A stretch of DNA of 64,000 nucleotides from Punica granatum (GCF_007655135.1 NC_045134.1:24700568-24764567); one strand, 5' to 3'. Counted from the first letter of the stretch, positions 1 through 11,697 are shown. Numbers and translations are program-made. The notes: generated by a model from the letters alone, not told the origin.

Positions 1-2067
1 AACTTTTTGCATCCAGGCTTGAGGATTTTGTTAGTTCTCATCCGGAGGTACTTTACTAAAGCACGTGGATGGGCCATAACTATCAAATAAGAAGGTTTCA
101 GATTGGTGGAAGTCTTTACACATTATTCACTTATTTGGTTCTCGAAACTGAAGTAAAAAGAACTGCAAGCATGCAATTGGCTCGATGGGCATAGTTTTAA
201 GGACTTAAAATGTTGCTTTATCATGTGCAGTGCGCTCATTGGAAAAACTTCCGTATTAAGTGTGTAACTCCCGTACTTATCATATGTTGGCGGTGATGAC
301 AAAGTACACTAGATGAATCTACTGTAGAGTGCTTTCCTTATGAAGATGGTGATTGTGCATGAATCTCATCTCGAAAATCTATGATATTTTGAGTTCTCAT
401 GCATGTTCAGTGCTAACTGAGAACCATTGAGATGATATATGCACTGAAACTTATCGTTTGCTTTTTCTCCAGGCTTGTGATGTCCCAGAGGCTATGTTGC
501 CAGAGCTCTTCAATCAAAGTTCTAAAGTATTTTCTCAGACCAATTATAGCCTAGAAGATGTTGGTGGGGATTCTATTGTACAATCTCAACCTACTCCTGA
601 AGTTGGAAACTTGTTGGAAGTGCCTGATACCTTGCAACATGTCAGAAAGCATTTCTCAGAGGTCATTGTTCCTGCTTTGGAAAAAACAGGTCTCTTGGTA
701 TCACAAAGCCCTCCTCCACCTTCCATGCGTAACCAAGAAAGTGAAAGCAGGGGTGAGATTTGCATAGATACTGTATGTGCGGATTCTGATGTTGTAAATG
801 GCCAAGCTGTCAATAGTGGGCAAAATGAAGTAACTCCTGAAGGTTTTCCTGGATTTACCGGCAGTACAAACTCCACCCAGTTGACCGGAACTGGTCCTTC
901 TGTTGGTTATGTTGCTTGTGAAAGTCCTGCTGTCAAAGTTTCATCTTCTGGTGAAAATTTATCGATTGAAACACCTGCTCAATTGACTCCAAAGAGAGCA
1001 ATACCCAATGGTGATGATTACCAGAAATCCACATATGGTGATGGCGATAAGTGTTTGCCTAGCCATAAGCCCACGAAAAGATCTCTTAATTTCTTCGTGG
1101 AAGGTGATGGTAATGCATCGAGTTTCACTGTGGGTGAGTCAGAGAGTTGTGAACATGTTCCCTCTAACAGTATTTGTGCTACAGTACCTATAGCGGAATC
1201 GAGCATCTCTACTTCTGCAGCAGTACCTTGGCAGGTATTTCTGAGTTCTTGACGGCTTCATTTCCATCTTTTTAATGCTTGAGGTGTGCTTAAAAATGAT
1301 TTTCTTTATTGTTTGTAAAATGATTGGCTTTGATCATGTCTAGGATTTTTTAACATTCTACCACTAAAAAACCATTCACCTTTTCTCGTGGAGGAAATTG
1401 CAAGCTACCTGATTTTTTTTTTCTTCCATTAATTATTCCCTTGATTTATTGGTTCCACTGGTGCAGGAGAAATGTCACGATGCTGAGGATCACATTTTCA
1501 GCCAAACAAGATCAGGAATGTGCCAGCAGATGGCTTCTTCCTTGCCTGGAACTGTTGCTGTTATAAATGATATTTCCCTGGCTGTGGGTTGCTCTTCAGT
1601 CACAAAAGAGGAGCTCCTGCATAAGATAATAATCAATAATTTTGACATTGTTGAGAGAAGTACGTGCAATCCATTTTCTGTGATTACAATTCCTGTTTTT
1701 TCTTCTATAAGAAATGTAGAAATTATGTGTCATGACATTTACTGTTCGATTTATAATGTCTTGTATTTGCAGGAGAGGCAGAAGAACAGGTTGAACTTCT
1801 TGAAAAGCTAGTCCCAGGTTGGATTTATAAGAAGTCCACACCGAGTGGAGATACTACATACAGGTTTTTACCACCCCACTCATAAATCATAATTTATCAA
1901 TTCCTCCATCACTGTAGCTTTTCTTACAAGCAGCTAAATCTTTTGTTCTTTTAGTTGCCCGGATCATTGTTACATGCAGTCTGAAGTTCAATGATTTCAT
2001 TTTCCCTTGCAGTGTCAAGAGAGTGTCAAGTGTCGAATCTGTACTCTCCAGGCTTTTCAGCACGTGA
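1..2067 (+). CDS. CDT1: CDT1-like DNA replication licensing factor, 3' part (5' end outside window)
   Basis: Partial gene. Exons read by eye are <1-47, 473-1234, 1467-1659, 1773-1863 and 2013-2067, with GT-AG borders and a continuous frame across every junction. Exon 1 encodes FASRLEDFVSSHPE. The long second exon encodes a low-complexity, Ser/Pro-rich linker. The last three exons encode the conserved C-terminal winged-helix part of CDT1 (ISLAVGCSSVTKEELLHK, then NNFDIVERREAEEQVELL and LVPGWIYKK), and the protein ends SRLFST. In the CDT1 family the C-terminal domain helps load the MCM2-7 helicase at origins in G1, and the missing N-terminal part carries the geminin/MCM-binding region. No stop or frameshift is visible in the exons. 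Identity rests on recognised motifs, not on a search. The choice between plant CDT1a and CDT1b paralogues is open. Confidence 0.82.
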
Positions 2068-2690
2068 TCATGCCACAAAAGGTAATTATCTACCTAGTCT
2101 TCCTTCCATGCATATGGAGATCGCAACGCGATATATGAGCATGTTTGGTGCAGGAAAATGGAAAAAGAATGGAATGGATTCGCTATACTGTCATGATTGC
2201 ATTCCATTTCCTTTCCTCTCCATCTTTCCATAGTGTCTTCTGCATTTCTATTGTGTGAGTTATTGTCAGTATTATCATACTAGGTGATTCCATGACAGGC
2301 TCGGCGAATTTGCAGCAAAGAGGTTGCAGATTAGTATATTAATTGGCCGTGCATGTCAGTGGTGCCAGTTGATTCAGGTCCATGAGAAGTTAAGAGAACT
2401 CGGTTGTAGTTCATTTTGATGGCTTTGGTTCCTTCTCGGTTCGGGTATTGTTGAAAGGTTTAACACAACAATTGTTCCTTTTCAATCCTTCGTTGTATAG
2501 TCTCGATTTACTAATTCATTACTAGCATAAACAAGCTTGTGTTATCAAAGGAATTGCTGATATAAATGAACACTTCTCTTGCTAATCATCATTTTCAATT
2601 GAGATGACTTCTTAAACGGATCAGATGTTGATGTTGAGCTACCAGTCTTTATCAATTTGCACATTCCTCGAGTGTTGATCGAGTCTATCT
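2068..2690 (+). other. CDT1 3' flank / probable 3' UTR
   Basis: No reading frame with coding character was seen between the CDT1 stop and the start of the minisatellite. The first few hundred bases are probably CDT1 3' UTR. I see no unambiguous polyadenylation signal to place its end. Confidence 0.3.
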
Positions 2691-2691
2691 T

Positions 2692-2886
2692 TCTAGCACA
2701 TGCTTTACGAGTCAGTTGAGTCGAGCTTTCCGACAGGTTCGTACATGCTTTATGAGTCAGTTGAATCGAGCTTTCCAACAGGTTCGCACATCGAGCTATC
2801 CTAGTACATGCTTCGAGAGTTGGTTGAGTTGAAATGAGCTTTCCTAGCACGTGCTTCAAGAGTCGGTCAAGTCGAGCTCCCGGACG
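2692..2886. repeat. Degenerate minisatellite, about four units
   Basis: A unit of roughly 45-60 bp recurs with drift. Each copy carries CACATGCTT or TACATGCTT, then GAGTCAGTTGA, CGAGCTTTCC and ACAGGTTCG. The first two copies (about 2696-2747 and 2748-2789) are nearly identical; the later ones are shortened and diverged. A 104-residue minus-strand reading frame across it repeats SSTQLTRKAC-like units only because the DNA repeats, so it is not called as a gene. Confidence 0.7.
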
Positions 2887-2988
2887 GGTTCTGGTAATTG
2901 AAAATAGATCCTGCAGGGAGATCTAATGCTTTTAGGGGTAAAAAAATGAGAACGTTACCTCTGAACTCAAACCCATGCCACCAGCTTC

Positions 2989-4332
2989 ATGCATCTTCGG
3001 AAGCTGCAGCTTCTGTTGCAGCGATGTGAAACCTTACCAAACCTCAAGAAGGCTCACGCCATGGCCATAACGCTCAGCCTCCTCCCTAGGAATCAGCCCT
3101 TAGCTTGCAAGATCCTCAACTCCTACACCAAACTGGGTAGCCCGCACGAAGCCCACGGTCTTCTTCAAACACATCCAAGACCCAGACATCGTCTCATGGA
3201 CTTGCCTCATTAACCTCCTCCTCCAGCTCCAGCATCCGTCTGCCGCCTTGACAGCCTTCTCGCTGCTGCTGCGCTCTGGGCTGAGACCGGATAGCTTTTC
3301 GGTCGTTGGTGGCCTGTCTGCTTGCGAGCGGAGCAGGTATTTGCTTGGCGGGAGGGGAATACATGGGATGGTGCTGAGGTCCGGATTCGATTCGGAGCCA
3401 ATCGTGGGTAATGCTCTGGTTGACATGTACAGCCGGAATGGTGAGATTGGAGCAGCTGCGGTGGTGTTTGGTGGGATGTGTCTTCTTGGACGAGTTTGCT
3501 CAACGGGTTTGTGATGTGCGGTGATCTCTAGTCCGCCCTCAGGGTGTTTGACAAAATGCCGGTGAGGAACGAGGTCTCCTGGACTGCCATGATCTTGGGC
3601 TGTGTTCGAGGGGAGAGGCCGATTCGGGCATTAGAGCTGTTCAAGGAGATGAAAGATGACGGTGTGGCCGGCCCAACGGAGATAACTCTTGTGGCTGTCC
3701 TCTCTGGATGTGCCGATAATGGGGCGCTTGATCTCGGGTTGTGCATCCACGGGTATATCAGTAAAATTGGTATGACTGAGAATGTTGCCGTGACCAATGC
3801 CCTGCTAGATATGTACTCAAAGAGTGGGAGTTTGGGCTCGGCTTTGAGTTTATTTAAGGAGATGCAGTCGAGGGATGTGTTCTCGTGGACAACAATGGTA
3901 TCTGCTTATGCTTCTCATGGGAAAGGAAGCTTTGCCCTTGAGATGTTTTATGCCATATTGGATTCGGGGGTCTGTCCCAATGAGGTGACATTCTTGTCGG
4001 TTTTGTCTGCTTGTAGCCATGCTGGTATGGTTCTCGAGGGTCGGGAAATATTCAGGAGAATGACCGAATTTTATGGCTTACAGCCGAAGATTGAGCATTA
4101 ATGGTGCATGGTGGATCTCCTTGGTCAAGCCGGACTTTTGGAAGAAGCCCGAGAGTTTATTGATCAGATGCCAGTGAATCCTGATGCTGTCATTAAGAGG
4201 TCTTTCCTCGGTGCCTGCATTTTTCACCGGGACTTGAACTTAGCTGAAGTTGCTGGGAAGAAGTTGATGGAACAAAATTTCTTCTGGTTAGGATTTACCT
4301 ACGATTCCCTGGCCAATCATTTACTGAAATAA
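2989..4332 (+). pseudogene. PPR protein (PLS type) pseudogene
   Basis: Starts MHLRKLQLLLQRCETL, then KKAHAMAI, a typical plant PLS-class PPR N terminus. The frame shifts near 3150-3160: DPDIVSWTCLINLLLQ continues in another frame. It shifts again near 3485, where SLLNGFVMCGDL resumes in a different frame. There is an in-frame TAG right after CGDL (about 3530). The next block, VFDKMPVRNEVSWTAMI, runs cleanly to KIEH and then meets TAA at 4099-4101 where the family normally has a Tyr codon (HYGCMVDLLG; here H-stop-WCMVDLLGQAGLLEEA). The last block stops at 4332, short of a normal E domain. Intact members are RNA-binding organelle proteins used in editing or processing. With two frameshifts and two stops this copy cannot make a full protein. 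Sequencing error is a weaker explanation for this many lesions. Confidence 0.8.
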
Positions 4333-4419
4333 ATCTCGACTGTCATAGGCAGCACAGACAACAGAGTGCCTCCTTGCTCGGGCTTCTGCACCCTTTCCCG
4401 TTGGTATATATCAGGTTGC

Positions 4420-5128
4420 CATTTCTTATTCCTTAACAATTGTACAGCTTTAAAAATTGGGAATGGAGTGCTGCACTCTTATCTTCAAGCCCGATAAATT
4501 CAGTATTGCTCATCGAGATCTTCATTGTGGATTTGATCCGATGATGCTGTTCGTTAAGACTGTCAAGAATAGGACATGAAATGCAACTTCTAATCAGATT
4601 TGTCAAGCTTTGGTTCAAGTACATGCTGATAAGTTGGGCAAGGCTTACTGGCAGTCTAAAATATCCTTCGGTCTCGGTGGAAAAAGGATTGCTAGGCCCC
4701 CTATGTTTTGAACTGGATCTGCAAATAGTCCTATGAACTATAAGAGATAGGTTGCACCTCCCGTCTCTATGCCGTATATGCACCACACTATCAAACAGTT
4801 GGATCTTCTCAATATGGGTGATCAAGTAATATGAAGTACCTCGACACAATTCTCGAGGAGATCTAACGGCCAGAGCACCATGATGTAGCGTACCATAACC
4901 ATTCCTCATAATATATGCAGGGCAGTGGTTAAGACTCGAGTTCCCGTTTTGCTGATAGATCAGAGACAACACTTGCAAGGCACGACGTGCGTCTTGAGGA
5001 CGAACTTGCTGACCAGGAAATATTCAAACATTGAAAGGTACACTGCATGCGGAAGTGGGCAGATCTGCTGTGGTGGATAAGGTGGTTGACTATGAATCAT
5101 CTGGACTGCTAAATATAGCAAGAACAGT
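4420..5128. repeat. Duplicated block, copy A left part
   Basis: Matches 9101-9754 along its length. Shared landmarks, in the same order, are ATTTCTTATTCCTTA, TTGCTCATCGAGATCT, AAGCTTTGGTTCAAGTACA, GCGTACCATAACC, CTCCCGTTTTGCT, ACACGACGTGC and GGACTGCTAAA. Copy A is broken at 5128 by the CACTA element and resumes at 7383. The 181-residue minus-strand reading frame here (4433-4978) has no recognisable domain and is not supported by the diverged copy B, so I do not call it. Confidence 0.8.
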
Positions 5129-7382
5129 TACCACAAGAAAAATGGGCTTCAGCGACGGAAATTTCAGTTACTGATGCCTGATCCCGTCACTGAAGGCTTC
5201 AGTGGCAGAAATTTCCGTCACAAATCCATAAATGAAAGTCAAGTAACAGATGCTATATGTTACGGAATTTTTCGTAACATTTGTGACAGAATATATTCCG
5301 TCACAGATATATCTTGACAAAAGCCCATATTCCGTCACAGAATTGCCATCTTGTAACCAATTAGTGACGGAATTGGTGATGAAAATTATGAAATTTGTGA
5401 TAGATTAATGATGAAATTTGTGACAATAAATTTTGATGAAAAAGTGATGAAATTTTTGCGATACTTTTTGACTGATTAGTCACCAAAAAGGAAGTGGATG
5501 CAAGGTCATTTTGTTACTAATTGTGACAGATTAGTGATATATAGTTGTGATGGATTAATGACAAATATTTCCAATGGACCGACAACATGCTTCTGTGATC
5601 AATCGGTGACTATTTTCATGAGAATTTTGTTTAGATGAGTGACCGAAATCAGTCACGGATTCACAAATCACAGTGAAATTCCATCACAATCCGTCACTAA
5701 TTCTCAATCTACATTGCCAAATTCACTTAATTCAGCTACTTTTCAACCTATTTCGAACACATATCCACATCACATACATAAAATACATAATCCATCCTTT
5801 CACAAAAGCAATACTGAGTTCAACATATCTTTAATACTACTTGTCCAAAACAAAATGAGAGACAGTTCATTACCAATACTCCAAATGATCATAGCTCCAA
5901 CAAAGTCATAGCAATCACACCAAAACAAAATGATAGCGCCAACAAAGTCAATACCAATCAGGAGCACCCCTGCTTACTCCTAACTTATACACAGCTCGGC
6001 TTGCAACCTGGTTAGAGTTAGATCCTAATTTTTGTAGAATTAATTTGTCAAGCTCAAGTCGAAATTTCAAACCTAAAATTTTATATTTCAATAGCTAATC
6101 CAGTCCTCTCCCTTATATCTCACACTTAATATCTTGGAAACGAATTCAAGCTAAGATCCATAGGGAGCAAAAAAAGGAATAAAGAAAAACAATAGCAGGT
6201 TTGATAATTACCGTAAAACTGAGTGATTGCCTTTCAGAAGTCGAGATCTAACTAATTACTATCAAATAATTTTGAAATATCTAGTTATCAGGATGCACCC
6301 TGCAAGAGTAAAATAATAAATTCCATAAGATTATGTGTCCATAAATGAACCATCAAGAAGATCTATAACTATTGATTTCAGCAGCTAATGCGAGAGCTTT
6401 ACAGTATGTTTCTTGCTCAAAGAAGGTAATGTACATCCAAAATTCACACCATTTTATTTCACCACTAAAGATTCAACACTTTACATAAAAGTTTTGGCTT
6501 AAAGGTAAGATGCATCATAAATTAGCTAAGTACTTTTATTATTGCTGAAGATAGTCAAAACTCAGAGCTAGAGAAAACTTCTTTGCAAGCTTCATCAGTT
6601 TGTGAGCCATTCCTCTGAGTACCCTTGTCCTGAAGACCAAGTCATCAGAATCTTATAGATATGGAGAGTAACACTGTCAATTAATGACAATTTTTACCTG
6701 TGAAACCGAACATGTTTCACATGATAAGTAAGCTAACTATTAAAACATGGTACCAGGAGCAAAATGAGTCAATTCTGCGAGACATAAAACTGAACCGCTA
6801 GTTCTTAAGCTGCAATGAATAGTGATTCTTAAAAGGTTACCGCATGCTTTTTATTTGAGCTTCAGTAGAGGAGTGCGAGAGGAAGAGGGAGAACGAGACT
6901 AAACAAGATGTCTTGCAAGCCCTAATCAGATTAATAAAATAAAATATAGAACAATAAATTTATGTAGCAAAGACAAATCACCAATTCATGCTTGTTACGA
7001 TGGAAAGGATATGCCCCTTTCTGCTTAGCAGAATGATTTTTTTCTTTTTTATCATTTGCTTTGAATTTAAATTTCCGTCACTGAATCGTCACTAAATGGA
7101 TAGTAATCAGTGATAGATCTGTGACAAACTTTATCAGTCATGAGTTAATGACGAAAACAGAGTGACGGAAAAATATCCATCACAGTTCGGTCACTAAATT
7201 GGTTTATAAAAATTGCGTGCAAAGCTTCGCGCTAAAACTGTGACGGATCAGTTACGAATAGTTTCTATGTCAGAAAATTCGATCACAAATCTGTCACTAT
7301 GGGTGAGATGCTATCACCGTGACTGTTTTGTCACAGATCTGTCATAAAACTTCAGTCACTAAAGCCCGTTTTTCTTGTAATG
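5129..7382. mobile_element. Non-autonomous CACTA-type DNA transposon (2254 bp)
   Basis: The left end reads TACCACAAGAAAAATGGGC. The reverse complement of the right end reads CATTACAAGAAAAACGGGC, close to the plant CACTA terminus CACTACAAGAAAAA. A 3-bp target duplication AGT flanks it (5126-5128 and 7383-7385), as expected for this superfamily. Subterminal DNA at both ends (about 5150-5700 and 7070-7365) is full of short direct and inverted GTCAC / GTGACGGA units, also a CACTA trait. The middle (about 5700-7050) is AT-rich and shows no transposase reading frame, so the copy would need a transposase from elsewhere. The paralogous sequence at 9751-9764 is an empty site. The outermost bases are slightly degenerate, which suggests an old insertion. 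Confidence 0.87.
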
Positions 7383-7620
7383 AGTATATAATACGATAGG
7401 TTCGAGTTGAGGAATAAGGAGGGTTTGGCATCCTCGGGCTAGGTATGGAACTATTCACCCTTTTTTCTAGTCAAATATTTGATGTGTATTAAACGTGCAT
7501 TATCTACTATGGCTATGGCTACAGCTAGAAAGTCAAAGTCAACCCCCCATTATCCTCTTCATCCTATAAATGTAGCAACTCATCTCTCCCTTTCTCTTCA
7601 TAACAGACATAGCTGAGAAG
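7383..7620 (+). promoter_or_regulatory. Promoter and 5' leader of the Kunitz inhibitor gene
   Basis: A TATA box (TATAAAT, 7565-7571) lies about 50 bases before the ATG at 7621. Two TTGAC cores on the minus strand (about 7532-7542, within GTCAAAGTCAA) are potential WRKY W-boxes, which would fit wound or defence control; that regulation is inference. The CACTA element ends only 238 bases before the start codon, so older upstream control sequence now lies more than 2 kb away. The segment is homologous to 9755-10140. Confidence 0.6.
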
Positions 7621-8244
7621 ATGAAGGCCGCAGCAGTGATCTCTCTCTCCTCCCTCCTCCTCGTCACCCTCGTTGCGTTCTCTCCCTCACTGTCTTCGGC
7701 TGCATCTCCGCCGGCCAAGCCCCTTGACATATCGGGGCAGACACTCCTTACTGGCACCGGCTACTATATCCTCCCCGTAGTCCGTGGGCGTGGTGGCGGT
7801 GTCACGTTGGGCCAGCCCCGGAATGGCACCTGTCCCCTCGGTGTGGTCCAGGACCAGTTTGAGGTGTCCAACGGCCTCCCCGTGACATTCTCCCCTGCCA
7901 GTGGGAAGAAGGGAGTGATCCCCCTTTCCACCGATTTGAACATCAAGTTCTCAGCGGCAAGCATCTGTGTCCAGTCCACAGTGTGGAAGCTTGGACCCCA
8001 CGATGACAAGACGGGGCAGTGGTTCGTGACCACGGGAGGGGCGGAAGGGAATCCCGGGAGGGAGACGATAAGCAACTGGTTCAAGATCGCGGAGTTGGGC
8101 AAAGATTACAAGCTCGTGTTTTGCCCCACCGTGTGTAACTATTGCAAAGTCGTGTGCCGGGACGTCGGGATCTATGTGGATGGCGCGACGAGAAGGTTGG
8201 CATTGAGCGATGTTCCCTTTAGGGTCATGTTCAAGAAGGCTTGA
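7621..8244 (+). CDS. Kunitz-type protease inhibitor / miraculin-like protein
   Basis: Complete 207-residue intronless gene. Residues 1-27 are a signal peptide with a hydrophobic core (SLLLVTLVAF), with likely cleavage in SSAA. The mature part starts with the STI (Kunitz) signature, PLDISGQTLLTGTGYYILP (about 34-52). Six cysteines are seen: C71, C116, C168, C172, C175 and C179. This pattern (C71-C116 plus a C-terminal CX3CX2CX3C cluster) is that of miraculin-like Kunitz proteins rather than the four-Cys soybean inhibitor. N68 in NGT is a potential N-glycosylation site. The family folds as a beta-trefoil and usually inhibits serine or cysteine proteases in the vacuole or apoplast. The exact target cannot be read from sequence. 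The start is fixed by the signal peptide and the TATA spacing. Confidence 0.93.
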   Translation: MKAAAVISLSSLLLVTLVAFSPSLSSAASPPAKPLDISGQTLLTGTGYYILPVVRGRGGGVTLGQPRNGTCPLGVVQDQFEVSNGLPVTFSPASGKKGVIPLSTDLNIKFSAASICVQSTVWKLGPHDDKTGQWFVTTGGAEGNPGRETISNWFKIAELGKDYKLVFCPTVCNYCKVVCRDVGIYVDGATRRLALSDVPFRVMFKKA

Positions 8245-9100
8245 CGAGGAACTCTTGAGTTGAAGAAAACAGCCAAAAGCTTAGAAGAAAAATAAATTAC
8301 GAAAAAAGTAAAATAAACTATAATAAGTTGTAAACAAGATGTACTCGATTGAATGGATAGTTTGGTAGATCTTTTCTGTAAGGGTGCAAATGTGGGTGGC
8401 ATTTCATTGACAGTGATGGAAGATATGCCGTAAACAATTTTACTTTTTGCAATTAAAAAAAAAAACCACTACTTTGATATTTGGATTTTTTTTTCCATTT
8501 TTTTTTCTTGGTCGTCTCTCTTAACCCGGTTGGAATCAAGAGGACTTGTGTTAAGGTGAGCTTTCTTCAAGTCAAAAGGTCCCCATATTTTTTACTTTAA
8601 TGACTAGTGAAGGAATACGAGATATCATATCACAAAAAATAAATAGTTCATGGCAGATCTTGGATCTTGTAAAATGATTAGTCCCGTTATTACTTGATGG
8701 TTTATTTGTCATTCAAATACGAGATAAGGATGGTGGAGCTACGCCCTGATATCGATGTCCTAGACCTGAGCGAGCATTCTTTGCTATTAAAAAAAAAAGA
8801 GAATCAATTTCGAAAAAATGTTAAAGAGTCGTGGTGCAAATCGAAACAAAACGAAAAGCAAGGGGCCATTAGTAACTAAGAAATCCTTCTCTCGCGCTAA
8901 AAATCTCTTATTTTTTCTCTGAGAAAGAGCATATCCTTCTTCATTTTTTCCTTTTAATTTTGATGAAATTCTTTATACTGGATCCTGATTTGGAAAAAAG
9001 AAGAAGAAATTATTATTATTCTGCTCAAGATCTCATCCCCCCTTGTCCGAAGCTTGAGTCTGTCCTTGTAGCCAAAGATCACTTGAATAAATTTTGCTAT
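8245..9100. other. Gene-free interval after the Kunitz gene
   Basis: The first ~150 bases are probably the Kunitz 3' UTR; an AATAAA-like run (AAAATAAATT) is near 8290. The rest is AT-rich with poly-A/T runs and short chance reading frames (8694-8879, 8960-9181) without recognisable domains. Confidence 0.4.
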
Positions 9101-10140
9101 TTCTTATTCCTTACATCAGTTTGCTATTTCTTATTCCTTAAAAAATTCCTGCTGCAGTCATATCTTCGGGCTAAGCCCTAGAAATTCGATATATTGCTCA
9201 TCGAGATCTGGCAGTTTATCGTAGATTTCAATCCAAATTACGGCTGTTCATTAATAATTTAGATCAGATTTGTTAAGCTTTGGTTCAAGTACACATGCTA
9301 ATCATTTGGCAAAGGCCGAAGGGGTTTAACTTTACCCCCATATTAGAATATATCCCAATGTCTTGGCGGAAAAAAGAATTGCTACCTAAGGTTGCTTATG
9401 TTTAGACAAGAACATCGAATTGATGAACTTGAAAGATAGGTCGCAACCACCGTCACATGCCGTGTGTGTATGCACACGATATCATTCATAATTGGATCAG
9501 CCTTCTTATCGGCTCGCGGGTAATGCGAAAGGGGACCTTGCTGTTGCGTACCATAACCTTTCCTTAAGAATATGCAGGGCCGTGGTCAAGCCTCGAGCTC
9601 CCGTTTTGCTAATGGATACTAATAAATCACAGACAACTCTGCAAGACACGACGTGCTCCAGAGTTGAGAGACGAATTTTCTGACCTGGAAATTAATATTA
9701 AGGTGGTGGTTGACTTTGAATCCTGTGGACTGCTAAAAGTAGTAATAAGAACAGCATATAATATGATTTTGGCTATGATCTCGGGATCGGCCATCTCTTG
9801 GGTGGCACATCAAACCAATAACCATCTTAATTCGTACGGTTAGTCGATCGAGTTTATAAAGAAGGTTGCCAAGAGACAAGATATTCAGGTGAACAAGTTA
9901 CTCATTCTTGCCTGACCTAAACGGCTTTGATCTCGGCGGTCCGTGTTGAGATAGAGTTTGATCGATCAGTATCCTCTATTAAGTTAGTATGGAACTATTT
10001 ATCTATCAGATATCCAGATATCTAATCTAATGTGTGTATTAAACTCTCATTTGAGAATGCGTTGCCGTCTATGGATATGGCTGTAGCTGAAAAGTCAAAA
10101 GTCAAACCGCCTGATCTACTTCGGTCATCCTTGTCGTCCT
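9101..10140. repeat. Duplicated block, copy B: Kunitz upstream region without the gene
   Basis: Homologous to 4420-5128 plus 7383-7560. Across the CACTA insertion point copy B reads AAGAACAGCATATAATATG without interruption. Further right it shares GTATGGAACTATT, TGTGTATTAAAC and GTAGCTGAAAAGTCAAA with the Kunitz promoter, with about 200 bases of extra DNA (about 9765-9985) in between. Similarity ends near 10140, where copy A has its TATA box and gene; copy B has neither. It looks like the remnant of a second Kunitz locus. Confidence 0.75.
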
Positions 10141-11697
10141 TTCCTTTAACCGCAAAATAACTCCATTGCAAGAGTACTACGAAATTCTAAATAATTTAAA
10201 ATAAAATTATAAATATTAAATTTTCATTTATTATCTGCTCGCAAATAAGTTAGATACAACAATGATGCAAAATTAATTAGAAAATGATACATGATAAAAA
10301 CGAACTTTTATATAGATGGTGACAAATAAGTACATTTGAAGTTCAAATATATATATAATAAATTCATTATTTAAAATATTTAATATTTATCACTAATAAT
10401 ATTGAACATAAAGATTATGTTCTCAAAATAATAAAAATATAAATTAAATAAAGATTATGGTCATCAATATAACAATGACTACGTAAATGGAATAATCTTA
10501 AATTTGATTTACAAACTGATTCATTCAACTTTTATGGAACAAAATTATATTCCGTAACACATAAACTATATGTAAAAGTAAAATCATTTCCGCAATAATA
10601 TATGGATAATCTAATTGTTTTTATATGTGATCATGTGGTGTCAGTGCGAATTTCCATGCACTTTGACTCATCCACTTCCTTCATCGAGTCAAAGATATAG
10701 GTCAGTCATGCTCTGTCTTCAACAAAAAATATTAATTTGATTAAAATATTCTTTTCCTGGATACACAAATACAATAACGTTGATGGTAAATTACATTGAA
10801 AAGGTAAATTTTGGCAGAATTTAGAAATATAAAATAAAAATATAGGTTTTCAAAACAAAGCACTTAATAAAAGTTCTATGCAAACGGCACAATACATGCA
10901 TGAAATATGAGAACGAGAAAATTTAATAAAAATGATGAGTAAATGTTCTTATCCTTTACATAGTCATATTTATATTTGCATAAGTTTATTGTACTTTTAC
11001 TAATACAAACACTGCACTGCAACGTCTAGTTTATATTCTTAAGATTATTTTCACATAGCACAATGTTTCACCATATGTATATTGTATTTTTTCAATTAGT
11101 TATATCGTTTTTACGATTGTGAAAATGATATTTATGTTTCTATATATTCAACTACGTTAACTCAATTGCATATATTACTCTCACTTTTCACCCAAAATAA
11201 TTATTATATTGATGATTAGGGGTATTAATAGCATGTGTGTCAGTCTTACTATATAACTAGATTTCTATCCCGTGCAATGCACGTGCTCATTTCAAATATT
11301 ACTTAGTAGGTTCATTGCTTTCTATAATTAAGTTGATATGTTTCATTAATATAATGTTACTAGAATAAATTGATAAATATCACCAAATGAAATGGCATAA
11401 CTTTAAGATTCTCAAATTTTGAAATTTTTTACTACAAAGTTTTTTTTAATGAATAACAATAATTTTGAAGAAGTTTAAAATTTGCCAAATCGTGAGTCAT
11501 TTATTTTGATGTTAGTTTTTGCTTGAACTTTTTTTTTTAAATTCCAATGTAATTCATTATAATTTTAAAACATTTTCAACACCTATGGAAATAATCCTCT
11601 GAACCCAATTCTATTTATTATGTTTAAGTATATTTCATAATTATTCTCTGTGGTTAATGTTATAGTTTAATATTTTTAATTATAATTGTAAATTTGT
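10141..11697. other. AT-rich intergenic DNA
   Basis: Strongly AT-rich, with no reading frame over 60 codons that looks coding and no RNA gene seen. Probably decayed repeat sequence. Confidence 0.5.

Noticed and set aside
4433..4978. 181-residue minus-strand reading frame
   Set aside because: It lies in duplicated block A. The homologous block B does not keep the frame, and no domain is visible.
5129..7382. Tandem GTGACGGA units read as a CRISPR-like or satellite array
   Set aside because: Spacing is irregular, orientation alternates, and the units are confined to the subterminal parts of a CACTA element.
7764..8102. 112-residue frame antisense to the Kunitz gene
   Set aside because: Shadow frame; the Kunitz signature, signal peptide and cysteine pattern are on the plus strand.
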